NCBI RefSeq assembly: GCF_900116555.1
Contig: NZ_FPAT01000001.1
Span: 740,613-804,612, forward strand
Length of the DNA stretch: 64,000 nucleotides
DNA from: Actinopolyspora lacussalsi subsp. righensis
GTDB lineage: Bacteria > Actinomycetota > Actinomycetes > Mycobacteriales > Pseudonocardiaceae
Direction of reading: 5' to 3'
Shown: piece after piece, positions 20,016 to 28,517 of the stretch
How positions within the stretch are numbered: the stretch's first letter is position 1
How the letters are laid out: every line of letters starts with the position of its first letter
Position numbers and translations under genes: made by a program
Notes under the pieces: generated by a model
Database searches by the model: none
What the model was told of the DNA's origin: nothing
Seen by the model: the letters and a program-made list of their open reading frames with translations, nothing else

Positions 20016-20332
20016 CTCGCGCGTGCCCCCGCCATCTTCCTGCGGTGGGCTGGTCCGATCGTCAACGCCGCCGCGGTATCGGAGTCCCAGTCACCGCTTT
20101 CCAGACCTGCCACGGCCTCGACGACCGACTCACCCGTTGTCGGGTCGGGAACCAGTACGTCGCCGAGCGCGCCGTCCTGGCCGATGAGCACTATCCGTGC
20201 CCCGCCCTTGCCGAGGTTCTCCACCACGGCACGTGCCGAACCGCCGTGTCGGGCGACGAACTCGGTGGCAGTGGCCACGGCACGTTTCGGGGGCCGCGTC
20301 GGCGCGGTCTCACCAGTCTGCTGCGTAGTCAC
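20012..20332 (-). CDS. conserved small protein, unrecognised
   Basis: 106 aa from GTG 20332; an ATG at 20389 gives 125 aa, but the added residues look non-coding. The sequence VATATEFVARHGGSARAVVENLGKGGARIVLIGQDGALGDVLV looks like a small alpha/beta domain, with a tail rich in basic residues (PAHRRKMAGARAR). It is translationally coupled to the ATP-grasp enzyme, so a shared pathway is likely. I do not recognise the family. Confidence 0.7.
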   Translation of the reverse strand: MTTQQTGETAPTRPPKRAVATATEFVARHGGSARAVVENLGKGGARIVLIGQDGALGDVLVPDPTTGESVVEAVAGLESGDWDSDTAAALTIGPAHRRKMAGARAR

Positions 20333-20507
20333 GCGGCTGATCGTAACGGTAGCCCGGTCGGTAACGGAGCGACGCGTGAGCCACACCACCCGGCGAATGC
20401 TCGGGACATGCCGCTGGAATCACCTTGAGCGGTACCGAACGGAGTTCTCGTGGCATGATCGAACGCCACGGAACTGCCAGGCGAAACCACGGATCAGGAG
20501 GCCGCGC

Positions 20508-21476
20508 ATGCGCGCTGTCCAGGTCACCGAGCACGGCGGCCCAGAAGTGCTGCACACCGTCGACGTGGCGGACCCCGAACCCGGCCCGGAGGAGCTGCTG
20601 GTCGGAATCACCGCCAGCGGGGTGAACTTCATCGACACCTATCAGCGCGGTGGGCTCTACCAGGTGTCGTTGCCGTTCACGCCGGGCTCCGAAGGTGCGG
20701 GGACCGTGCTGTCCGTGGGGTCCGGTGTGAACGGCTTCGAGATCGGCGACCGGGTGGCGTGGGCCATGGTTCCGGGCAGCTACGCCGAGCGCGCCGTGGT
20801 ACCCACGAACAAAGCGGTGGCACTGCCCACCGCGCTCGGGGAGCGCACCGCCGCGGCCGCGATGTTGCAGGGCCTGACCGCGCACTACCTCACCGCCTCC
20901 ACGCACGTGGTGAAGCCGGGCACGGTCGCGCTGGTACACGCGGCGGCCGGTGGGATGGGGCTGCTGCTGACGCAACTGATCACGCTGCGCGGCGGCCACG
21001 TGATCGGCACGGTCTCCACTCCGGAGAAGGAACGGCTGGCGCGCGAGGCGGGGGCCGAGGACGTCATTCGCTACACCGAGCGGGACGTGGCCTCGCGGGT
21101 GCGGGAGCTGACCGGCGGAGTCGGGGTGCACGTCGCCTACGACGGGGTGGGCAGGGACACCTTCGACGCGAGCCTGGCCTCGCTGCGTCCGCGCGGCACG
21201 CTGGCGCTGTTCGGCGCCGCCAGTGGCCCGGTGCCGCCAGTGGATCCACAGCGGCTCAACTCGGCGGGTTCGGTTTTTCTCACCAGGCCGACGTTGGCGC
21301 ACCACATGCTGGACCGCGCGGAGCTGGACTGGCGGGTGGGTGAGCTGTTCGACCTGATCACGCGCAACGAACTGCGGATCCGCATCGGGGGCAGTTATCC
21401 GCTGGCCGAGGCGGCGGACGCCCACGAGGCGTTGGAAGGGCGCCGAACCACCGGAAAGGTACTGCTGGAACCCTGA
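20508..21476 (+). CDS. NADPH:quinone oxidoreductase (zinc-independent MDR family)
   Basis: 322 aa from ATG 20508, preceded by a good AGGAGG at 20496-20501. The N-terminal GroES-like fold has HGGPEVLHTVDVADPEPG and SGVNFIDTYQRGGLY. The nucleotide-binding region has VHAAAGGMGLLLTQL, the AAGGxG motif of quinone oxidoreductases, and there are no zinc ligands. It reduces quinones or related carbonyls with NADPH in the cytosol. A longer upstream extension of this frame is the antisense of the ATP-grasp gene and is not used. Confidence 0.9.
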   Translation: MRAVQVTEHGGPEVLHTVDVADPEPGPEELLVGITASGVNFIDTYQRGGLYQVSLPFTPGSEGAGTVLSVGSGVNGFEIGDRVAWAMVPGSYAERAVVPTNKAVALPTALGERTAAAAMLQGLTAHYLTASTHVVKPGTVALVHAAAGGMGLLLTQLITLRGGHVIGTVSTPEKERLAREAGAEDVIRYTERDVASRVRELTGGVGVHVAYDGVGRDTFDASLASLRPRGTLALFGAASGPVPPVDPQRLNSAGSVFLTRPTLAHHMLDRAELDWRVGELFDLITRNELRIRIGGSYPLAEAADAHEALEGRRTTGKVLLEP

Positions 21477-21481
21477 TCGCG

Positions 21482-21516
21482 GTCCGCCGGGACAGTGCGA
21501 ACCCGTCCCGGCGGAC
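21482..21516. terminator. strong hairpin between convergent genes
   Basis: A perfect 12-bp stem (GTCCGCCGGGAC with GTCCCGGCGGAC) and an 11-nt loop begins 5 bp after the oxidoreductase stop and lies 50 bp from the globin stop. There is no U-tract, as is common in high-GC actinobacteria. Likely a bidirectional terminator. Confidence 0.7.
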
Positions 21517-21566
21517 TCCGCTTCAGCCGTGGGCGACGGTGTGCCCGGCGGAACCGAACGGCGGTG

Positions 21567-21947
21567 TCACGTGGTCACCACGGGGACGGTGATCACGTCC
21601 CTGGCCAGGGGGGCGATGGCGAACAGGGTTCCGGTGAGCAGCGGCTCCGGTACGGAGCTCTCACGCAGCGAGTCCGCGAGATGCCCGATCACCAGGTCGT
21701 ACTCGTCGTGGTGGATTCCCTCCGCAGAGGCGGTGTCCGGCTCGGCGCCCGCGCCGGAACCATCGACCGCCCCGGCACCACCGAGCGCGGCGGTGAACAA
21801 CCGGACCTGGTGTTCCCGCAGCAGGCTCAGATCCACCCGGTGGAAGTACCCGGCCAGCCGGGAATCGGCCAGTGCCTTTTCGTAGAACCGGAAGACGACT
21901 TCGCGTACTGCGGGCTCGCCACCGAGCTGCTCGTGAATAGTGGTCAT
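21567..21947 (-). CDS. truncated haemoglobin, group I (TrHbN-like), without the proximal His
   Basis: 126 aa from ATG 21947 with GGAGG upstream. Overall similarity to mycobacterial GlbN is clear: HEQLGGEPAVREVVFRFY near the N-terminus, FTAALGG, DLVIGHLADSL and FAIAPLARDV near the end. The distal-pocket residues TyrB10 (Tyr22) and GlnE11 (Gln47) are kept. The proximal F8 position, which is VHxGRGI in relatives, reads TASAEGI, so the haem-ligating His is Ala73 by alignment with the conserved GI. The segment before it is Gly/Ala-rich. The usual role is NO dioxygenation; here haem binding itself is doubtful. The gene is divergent from the NCS1-like permease. Confidence 0.82.
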   Translation of the reverse strand: MTTIHEQLGGEPAVREVVFRFYEKALADSRLAGYFHRVDLSLLREHQVRLFTAALGGAGAVDGSGAGAEPDTASAEGIHHDEYDLVIGHLADSLRESSVPEPLLTGTLFAIAPLARDVITVPVVTT

Positions 21948-22235
21948 CACTGCCTCCGGAACTGGGAAATCGACGTCACCCCGAGTGAATCCTGCTCGCT
22001 TTTCCGGGACGTAATTGCCGCGTAAACACCGGAAGTAACTTCACGGCCCTGCCGACGAACACCGCCCGAGCGTCCCGGAGCTCCCGAACAAGCACGCCGT
22101 GTGTTCGAGCGGAGAACGCTACGGGAAAACACTCCGGAAACACGTTCGGAGTCACCGCGCAACAGAACCGCACCAGAATCCCCGCCGCACCCGGCTCAGC
22201 CCGCCGGGAGAGCGAAACGGTGAGAGGAGTGCGTA

Positions 22236-23936
22236 TTGCCGCGGCAGACCAGCGACGCGAGCACGACCACCCGAGCGGCCGACGAGACGCTCGAGGACTA
22301 CACCCTGCGGTTCGCCCCGCGCGGTTATCGGCGATGGAGTCCTCCCGTGGTCGCGACCACGGCACTCGGCGGCATCGCCTACCTCGCCGACTTCTCCATC
22401 GGAGCCGGCATCGGGCTCACGCACGGCACCAGCAACGCGCTGCTGGGCATAGCGGTGGCCGCACTGATCATATTCACCACCGGGCTGCCCATCGCGTACT
22501 ACTGCGCGCGCTACAACATCGACCTCGACCTGGTCACTCGCGGATCCGGGTTCGGCTACTACGGCTCGGTGCTGACCAGCGTCATCTTCGGCAGCTTCAC
22601 CTTCATCTTCTTCGCCACCGAGGGGGCGATCATGGCGCAGGGGCTGCGGGTGGGACTCGGGATCCCGCTGTGGCTCGGATACCTGATCACCACGCTGATC
22701 GTGATCCCACTGGTGGTTTACGGCATGTCGGCCCTGAGTAAACTGCAGGTCTGGACGACGCCGGTGTGGTTGCTGCTGATGGTCGCCCCGATGGCCTACC
22801 TGGTGCTCAGTGATCCCGGTTCCCTGGGGGAATGGCTGGCCTTCGCGGGACGGGACGGCTCGGGCGGCGTGAGCGTCGCCGCGGTGCTGCTCGGTGCCGG
22901 GGTGGCGCTGTCGCTGATGGCCCAGATCGGCGAGCAGGTGGACTACCTGCGCTTCATGCCACCCAAGACCCGGGAGAACTCGCGGCGTTGGTGGATCTCG
23001 GTGGTCGCGGCCGGACCGGGCTGGGTGGTGTTCGGCGCGCTCAAACAGGCGACCGGGGCTTTTCTGGCGTTCTTCGTGCTGGGGTTGGCCGGTTCCGCCG
23101 CGACCGAACCCGTGGAGCAGTTCCTCGGCGTCTACGGGCTGTTCCTGCCCGGATGGCTGGCGGTGGCCCTGGCCGTGGTGCTGGTCGTGGTCAGCCAGAT
23201 CAAGATCAACGTCACCAACGCCTACTCCGGCTCGCTGACCTGGACGAACTCGGCGACCAGGCTCACGCGTCGCTACCCGGGACGCAACGTGTTCGTGTTC
23301 GGCAACCTCGCCGTGGCACTGGTGCTGATGGAGGCGAACATGTTCGCGTTCCTGAACTCGGTGCTGAGCTTCTACGCCAACACCGCGATCGCGTGGGTGG
23401 TCACGGTCGCCTCGGACATCGTGCTGAACAAGTACCTGCTGCGTCTCTCGCCGCGGGTGCCGGAGTACCGCAGGGGGATGCTGCACCCGATCAACCCGGT
23501 CGGAGTGATCTCGTTCTCGGCAGCGAGCGTGATCTCGATCGCGATGTACTTCGGGGCGTTGGGTTCCGCCTTGCAGCCCTACTCGCCGATCGCGGCGGTG
23601 CTGCTCGCGCTGGTGCTGCCCCCGATGGTCGCCATCGCCACCAGAGGGAGGTTCTACCTGCGGCGCACCGACGACGGGATCCCCGAACCCAGGTTCGACA
23701 GCACGGGCACTCCCGTGGCGACCGCGTACCGCTGCCACGTGTGCGGGCAGGACTTCGAACGGCCCGACGTGCTGGCCTGTCCGACACACGAGGACGTCGT
23801 CTGCTCGTTGTGCGTCACCACGGACCGGTCGGGGACGCATCTGCTGCCGGCGCAGTCGACCCCGCTGCCCCGTGCGGGATTCCGTCACGGAAACGGCCAC
23901 GACGACCGGGACGGCGAACCACTACTGAAAAACTGA
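22236..23936 (+). CDS. NCS1-like purine/cytosine permease-type membrane protein with Cys-rich tail
   Basis: 566 aa starting at TTG 22236 behind GAGAGGAG. About 12 membrane segments span residues ~35-480 and resemble the purine-cytosine permease group of the NCS1 family (GSGFGYYGSVLTS, NVTNAYSGSLTWTNSATR). After the last segment, residues ~490-566 are soluble and carry CHVCGQDFE, then CPTHEDVVCSLC, a possible zinc-ribbon. The same type of Cys block is found, from memory, in permease-histidine kinase fusions, so this may be a sensor input module or regulated transporter with no kinase attached. It lies 285 bp from the divergent globin gene; that spacer holds no convincing gene. Confidence 0.8.
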   Translation: MPRQTSDASTTTRAADETLEDYTLRFAPRGYRRWSPPVVATTALGGIAYLADFSIGAGIGLTHGTSNALLGIAVAALIIFTTGLPIAYYCARYNIDLDLVTRGSGFGYYGSVLTSVIFGSFTFIFFATEGAIMAQGLRVGLGIPLWLGYLITTLIVIPLVVYGMSALSKLQVWTTPVWLLLMVAPMAYLVLSDPGSLGEWLAFAGRDGSGGVSVAAVLLGAGVALSLMAQIGEQVDYLRFMPPKTRENSRRWWISVVAAGPGWVVFGALKQATGAFLAFFVLGLAGSAATEPVEQFLGVYGLFLPGWLAVALAVVLVVVSQIKINVTNAYSGSLTWTNSATRLTRRYPGRNVFVFGNLAVALVLMEANMFAFLNSVLSFYANTAIAWVVTVASDIVLNKYLLRLSPRVPEYRRGMLHPINPVGVISFSAASVISIAMYFGALGSALQPYSPIAAVLLALVLPPMVAIATRGRFYLRRTDDGIPEPRFDSTGTPVATAYRCHVCGQDFERPDVLACPTHEDVVCSLCVTTDRSGTHLLPAQSTPLPRAGFRHGNGHDDRDGEPLLKN

Positions 23937-23957
23937 ATCGAAAGAGTGACTGTGTAG

Positions 23958-23984
23958 GATCGTGCGGGAAACTCCCGCGCGATC
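23958..23984. terminator. hairpin after the permease gene
   Basis: An 11-bp stem (GATCGTGCGGG with CCCGCGCGATC, one G-T wobble) closed by AAACT lies 21 bp after the permease stop and 24 bp before the DedA start. Terminator or attenuator candidate. Confidence 0.6.
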
Positions 23985-24008
23985 ACTACGTAGTTCTGGA
24001 GCACACGT

Positions 24009-24680
24009 ATGCCGCTGGTCTCCGACGTGTTGGACACGCTTTCGTCACTTCCCGACGAGCTGCTCCTCACCGTCGCGGGGGCCATGGCGTTCGTGGAGTC
24101 CGGCCTGGGGATGGGGATGTTCATCCCCGGCGAGACCGGCGTGCTGATCGCCGGTGCCTCCGTGGACAACCCGGCACTGCTCGGTGTGATGCTGCTGGTG
24201 GTCACCGTGTGCGGCTCCGGGGGTGACCACGTGGGTTACCTGTTGGGCAGACGCTACGGCCCGGCGATGCGCTCCACCTCGATCGTGCGACGCATGGGGG
24301 TGCGACGCTGGGACCAGGCCACCGCCACACTGGATCGACACGGGGGTCTGGCGATCTTTCTGACCAGGTTGGTGCCGATAGTCAGGACCTTCACACCCGC
24401 GGCGGCGGGGGTCTCGCAACTGCGCTACAACCGCTTTCTGCCTGCCTCGTTGTCCGCGGCGGCGCTGTGGTCGCTGGTCTACGTGTGCACTGGTGCGCTG
24501 GCCAGAGCCTCGCTGGAACGCGTGGGGGCGATACTCGGCAACGCCAGCTGGGTGGTGTTCGGCGTGCTGGCCGTCGGAATCGCGGGGCTCGTGCTCGTTC
24601 GACGAGCTCGCGCGCGCAGGCAGCGACGGGAAGAGCCGGAGCACTGCCCCGAGGTGGAATGCCACGCCGAGGCGGAGTGA
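24009..24680 (+). CDS. DedA-family membrane protein
   Basis: 223 aa with five to six hydrophobic segments. The DedA/SNARE-associated domain shows ESGLGMGMFIPGETGVLIAG, GGDHVGYLLGRRYG and FLTRLVPIVRTFTPAAAGV, including the conserved Glu near the N-terminus and the Arg-containing re-entrant region. DedA proteins include undecaprenyl-phosphate and phospholipid flippases or translocases at the inner membrane. The basic C-terminus is cytoplasmic. Exact substrate unknown. Confidence 0.88.
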   Translation: MPLVSDVLDTLSSLPDELLLTVAGAMAFVESGLGMGMFIPGETGVLIAGASVDNPALLGVMLLVVTVCGSGGDHVGYLLGRRYGPAMRSTSIVRRMGVRRWDQATATLDRHGGLAIFLTRLVPIVRTFTPAAAGVSQLRYNRFLPASLSAAALWSLVYVCTGALARASLERVGAILGNASWVVFGVLAVGIAGLVLVRRARARRQRREEPEHCPEVECHAEAE

Positions 24681-25004
24681 GTTCGTCCGAACCGCGGCAC
24701 CGGCATCCTGTTCACGGGAAACGGATCCGTGCTTTTCCACTTCCTCCGTCGAAGGCGGCTTCCCGCGTCGAGGCGGCGAGGAAGCCTCGATTCGATGACT
24801 CCGAGTGATGATCCGAACACGGATAGCACGTTTCGCGCGTTCACACGAACGGGGGTGAGGCATCGAACGCATCCACGAGGCGGACGGGTCGCGACACCGA
24901 GCACACAACAGGATTACGCTGCACGTTGGACGAGGGATAACAGCGGAACGAATCGGTCAAGTTCGACCGGATTCACCGCGCGAGGGAAACTGGAGCCGCG
25001 AGGA
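24681..25004. other. 324-bp spacer before tkt
   Basis: No convincing gene. The transketolase frame is open upstream to 24729, but the extension is basic and lacks any transketolase homology. The stretch 24880-24960 is less GC-rich and probably contains the promoter of the pentose-phosphate operon. I cannot fix -35/-10 boxes with confidence. Confidence 0.5.
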
Positions 25005-27101
25005 GTGTCCGTCACAGACGACCTTGCCCGTTTGACCACCAAACGAGTTCCCGAGGACTGGACCGAGCTGGACCAACGCGCCGTGGACACGATCCGCGTA
25101 CTGGCCGCCGACGCGGTCGAGAAGTGCGGCAACGGCCACCCCGGTACCGCGATGAGCCTGGCCCCGGCCGTGTACGCGCTGTTCCAGCGGGTACTGCGCC
25201 ACGATCCCAACGATGCGAGCTGGATCGGCCGGGACCGCTTCGTGCTCTCCGCCGGGCACTCGAGCCTGACGCTGTACCTGCAGCTCTACCTGTGCGGATA
25301 CGGGATGGAGCTGGAAGACATCAAGGCGCTGCGCACCTGGGACTCGGCCACGCCCGGACACCCGGAGTACGGCCACACCACGGGTGTGGAGACCACCACC
25401 GGCCCGCTGGGCCAGGGACTGGCCAACGCGGTCGGCATGGCGATGGCCGCCAGGCGCGAGCGCGGCCTGTTCGACCCGGACGCCGAGCCGGGCGAGAGCG
25501 TTTTCGACCATCAGATCTACGCGCTGGCCTCCGACGGTGACATCGAGGAAGGTGTCACTTCCGAGGCGTCCTCCCTGGCCGGGACCCAGCGGCTGGGCAA
25601 CCTCACGGTGATCTACGACTCCAACGAGATCTCCATCGAGGACGACACGCACATCGCCCTGTCGGAGGACACGGCCAAACGTTACGAGGCCTACGGCTGG
25701 CACGTGGTCACCGTCGACGGCGGCGAGGACGTGCGGGGCTTCCTAGACGCGGTGGAAGCCGCGCGCGCCGAGACCGAGCGTCCGAGCCTGATCGTGCTGC
25801 GCACGGTGATCGGCTACCCGGCCCCGAACAAGATGAACAGCGGCAAGTCCCACGGCGCCGCGCTGGGCGGCGAGGAGGTCGCCGAGGTCAAGAAGGCGCT
25901 GGGCTTCGACCCGGAGAAGTCCTTCGAGGTGGCCGACGAGGTGATCGCCCACACCCGCACGGTCGCCGAGCAGGGCAGGGCCGCGCACCAGAAGTGGCAG
26001 ATCGCCTTCGACTCGTGGGCGGCGGAGAACCCGCAGCGCAAGGCACTGCTCGACCGGCTGAGCGCCCGTGAGCTGCCCGCCGACTGGGCGAACGCGCTGC
26101 CCAGCTGGGAACCGGACGCCAAGGGCGTCGCCACCCGCAAGGCGTCCGCCGAGGTGCTGGCCTCGCTCAAGGATGTGCTTCCCGAGCTGTGGGGCGGTTC
26201 GGCCGATCTGGCCGAGAGCAACAACACCACGATGAAGGGCGCCGACTCGTTCGGCCCCGAGAGCATCTCCACGGAGATGTTCCAGGCGCAGCCCCACGGC
26301 CGCACGCTGCACTTCGGCGTCCGGGAACACGCCATGGGCTCGCTGCTCAACGGGATCGCGCTGCACGGCGGCACCCGGCCGTACGGCGGCACCTTCCTGA
26401 TCTTCTCCGACTACATGCGGCCCGCGGTGCGGCTCGCGGCGCTGATGCGGGTTCCCACCATCTACGTCTGGACCCACGACTCGATCGGGCTGGGCGAGGA
26501 CGGGCCGACCCACCAGCCGGTGGAACAGCTGGCGAGCCTGCGCGGTATCCCCGGCCTGTCGATGGTGCGTCCGGCCGACGCCAACGAGACCGCCGCCGCG
26601 TGGAAGAGCGTGCTGGAACGGTCCGAGGGGCCGGCCGGGCTGGCGCTGACCCGCCAGGGCGTGCCGACGCTGGAGGGCACCGACAGCGAGGGTGTCGCGC
26701 GGGGTGGCTACGTGTTGGCCGATGCCTCCTCGGGTACACCGGAGCTGGTGCTCATCGCCACCGGCTCCGAGGTGCAGCTGGCTGTGGAGGCCCGCGGGAT
26801 CCTGGAGAACGAGGGCGTCCCCACTCGCGTGGTCTCGATGCCGTGCGTCGAGTGGTTCGACGCGCAGGACGAGAGCTACCGGGAGCGGGTGCTGCCGGCC
26901 GCGGTGCGTGCGCGGGTCGCCGTCGAGGCGGGTATCGCGCAACCCTGGTACCGCTTCACGGGTGACAGCGGCGAGATCGTCTCGCTGGAGCACTTCGGTG
27001 CTTCGGCCGACTACAAGACGTTGTTCGAGAAGTTCGGTATCACCACCGAAGCCGTGGTCGCCGCGGCCCGGCGGAGCCTGAGCAGCGCGCGGTCGAACTG
27101 A
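25005..27101 (+). CDS. tkt: transketolase
   Basis: 698 aa from GTG 25005, with GGAG eight bases upstream. Thiamine-diphosphate domain: EKCGNGHPGTAMSLAP, TPGHPEYGHTTGVETTTGPLGQG and ASDGDIEEGVTSEASSLAG (ThDP/metal-binding GDG). The pyrimidine domain has ADLAESNNTTMKG and FGVREHAMGS, with HDSIGLGEDGPTHQPVEQL. It transfers two-carbon ketol units between sugar phosphates in the non-oxidative pentose-phosphate pathway. It heads the tkt-tal-pgi-zwf-opcA-pgl run. Confidence 0.96.
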   Translation: MSVTDDLARLTTKRVPEDWTELDQRAVDTIRVLAADAVEKCGNGHPGTAMSLAPAVYALFQRVLRHDPNDASWIGRDRFVLSAGHSSLTLYLQLYLCGYGMELEDIKALRTWDSATPGHPEYGHTTGVETTTGPLGQGLANAVGMAMAARRERGLFDPDAEPGESVFDHQIYALASDGDIEEGVTSEASSLAGTQRLGNLTVIYDSNEISIEDDTHIALSEDTAKRYEAYGWHVVTVDGGEDVRGFLDAVEAARAETERPSLIVLRTVIGYPAPNKMNSGKSHGAALGGEEVAEVKKALGFDPEKSFEVADEVIAHTRTVAEQGRAAHQKWQIAFDSWAAENPQRKALLDRLSARELPADWANALPSWEPDAKGVATRKASAEVLASLKDVLPELWGGSADLAESNNTTMKGADSFGPESISTEMFQAQPHGRTLHFGVREHAMGSLLNGIALHGGTRPYGGTFLIFSDYMRPAVRLAALMRVPTIYVWTHDSIGLGEDGPTHQPVEQLASLRGIPGLSMVRPADANETAAAWKSVLERSEGPAGLALTRQGVPTLEGTDSEGVARGGYVLADASSGTPELVLIATGSEVQLAVEARGILENEGVPTRVVSMPCVEWFDAQDESYRERVLPAAVRARVAVEAGIAQPWYRFTGDSGEIVSLEHFGASADYKTLFEKFGITTEAVVAAARRSLSSARSN

Positions 27102-27153
27102 GACCGGTCGCACCCGGCCGAACCGCAACCGCTGCGAACGACGGAGGTAACTA

Positions 27154-28260
27154 GTGAGCGGCAACAGCAATCTGCAGGCACTCAGCGACGCCGGCGTGGC
27201 CATCTGGCTGGACGACCTGTCCAGGCAGCGAATCAACTCGGGCAATCTGGCCGAGCTGATCGAGAACAAGAACCTGGTGGGGGTCACCAGCAACCCCACG
27301 ATCTTCGCGAGCGCGCTGTCCAACGCGGCGGACTACAACGACCAGGTACGTGAACTCGCCGGTCGGGGTGCCGGGGTGGAAGAGGCCGTCCGCGAGTTGA
27401 TGACCAAGGACATCCGCGACGCGGCGGACGTCTTCCGCGAGGTGCACACCGCCACCGGTGGTGAGGACGGCCGCATCTCGCTGGAGGTCGACCCGAGGCT
27501 GGCCCACGACACCGAGAGCACGGTCAAGGAGGCCCTGGAACTGGCCAAGGCGGTGGACCGCCCCAACCTGTTCGTCAAGATCCCGGCCACAGTGGAGGGA
27601 CTGCCCGCGATCACGCGCACGCTGGCGGAGGGCATCAGCGTCAACGTCACGCTGATCTTCTCGGTGCAGCGCTACCGCGAGGTCATGGACGCCTTCATCA
27701 CCGGCCTGGAGCGGGCCAGGGAGAACGGGCACGACATCAGCCGGATCTTCTCGGTCGCCTCGTTCTTCGTCTCCCGTGTGGACTCGGAGATCGACAAGCG
27801 GCTGAAGCAGCTGGACGGACCGGAGCACCTGTACGGCAAGGCGGCCATCGCCAACGCCCGGCTGGCCTACGCGGCCTACGAGGAGGTCTTCACCGGCCAG
27901 CGCTGGCAGGCCCTCGAACAGGTCGGAGCACACCGGCAGCGGCCGCTGTGGGCCTCGACCGGTGTCAAGGAGCCCGCCTACTCCGACACCCGCTACGTCG
28001 ACGAACTGGTGGCGCCGAACACGGTCAACACCATGCCCGAGTCCACCCTGGAAGCGGTCGCCGACCACGGCAACGTCCTGGGCGACACGGTCAGCGGCAC
28101 CGCCGGGGCCTCGCAGCAGGTGTTCGACTCGCTGTCCGAGATCGGCATCGACCTCGACGACGTCTACACCGTGCTGGAGCGGGAAGGCGTGGAGAAGTTC
28201 GAGAAGTCCTGGGACGAGTTGCTGCGGACGGTGTCGCAGCAGCTCGAGCAGGCTCGGTAA
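27154..28260 (+). CDS. tal: transaldolase
   Basis: 368 aa from GTG 27154 behind GGAGG. The actinobacterial-type transaldolase shows [29 protein letters not shown] and [14 protein letters not shown], where the Lys forms the Schiff base with the substrate. It exchanges dihydroxyacetone units between sedoheptulose-7-P and glyceraldehyde-3-P. It lies 52 bp after tkt and is followed by a strong hairpin. Confidence 0.96.
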   Translation: MSGNSNLQALSDAGVAIWLDDLSRQRINSGNLAELIENKNLVGVTSNPTIFASALSNAADYNDQVRELAGRGAGVEEAVRELMTKDIRDAADVFREVHTATGGEDGRISLEVDPRLAHDTESTVKEALELAKAVDRPNLFVKIPATVEGLPAITRTLAEGISVNVTLIFSVQRYREVMDAFITGLERARENGHDISRIFSVASFFVSRVDSEIDKRLKQLDGPEHLYGKAAIANARLAYAAYEEVFTGQRWQALEQVGAHRQRPLWASTGVKEPAYSDTRYVDELVAPNTVNTMPESTLEAVADHGNVLGDTVSGTAGASQQVFDSLSEIGIDLDDVYTVLEREGVEKFEKSWDELLRTVSQQLEQAR

Positions 28261-28268
28261 CGGTGCCT

Positions 28269-28300
28269 CACCCGTGTGGGGAGCACTCCCCGCACGGGTG
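28269..28300. terminator. long hairpin between tal and pgi
   Basis: CACCCGTGTGGGGA pairs with TCCCCGCACGGGTG (14 bp, one wobble) around a 4-nt loop, 8 bp past the tal stop, followed by AAAA rather than U residues. The remaining ~215 bp to pgi hold no gene. This probably limits read-through, so pgi-zwf-opcA-pgl may have its own promoter in the A/T-richer bases just before 28518. Confidence 0.65.
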
Positions 28301-28517
28301 AAAACCACGCGAACGCAGGCGGCCGCCCGGTCGGATCGAGGAATCCTGACGAGTGGGTGTTCGGCACGGACGACCGGCCGGAACACGGCGGTGGTGCCGG
28401 GAAGTCCTCCCGGACCACGCCCTCGCTCGTGAAAGGACCTCACGAACCGGCGGCCGCCTGTAAACGTGTGCACCATCCGTCTCGTCGTGTGTTGACGATC
28501 GAACGCGAAGGAACCAT

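Noticed and set aside
19413..20507. A long upstream extension of the quinone oxidoreductase frame
   Set aside because: It is antisense to the ATP-grasp gene. The oxidoreductase fold begins exactly at ATG 20508 behind AGGAGG.
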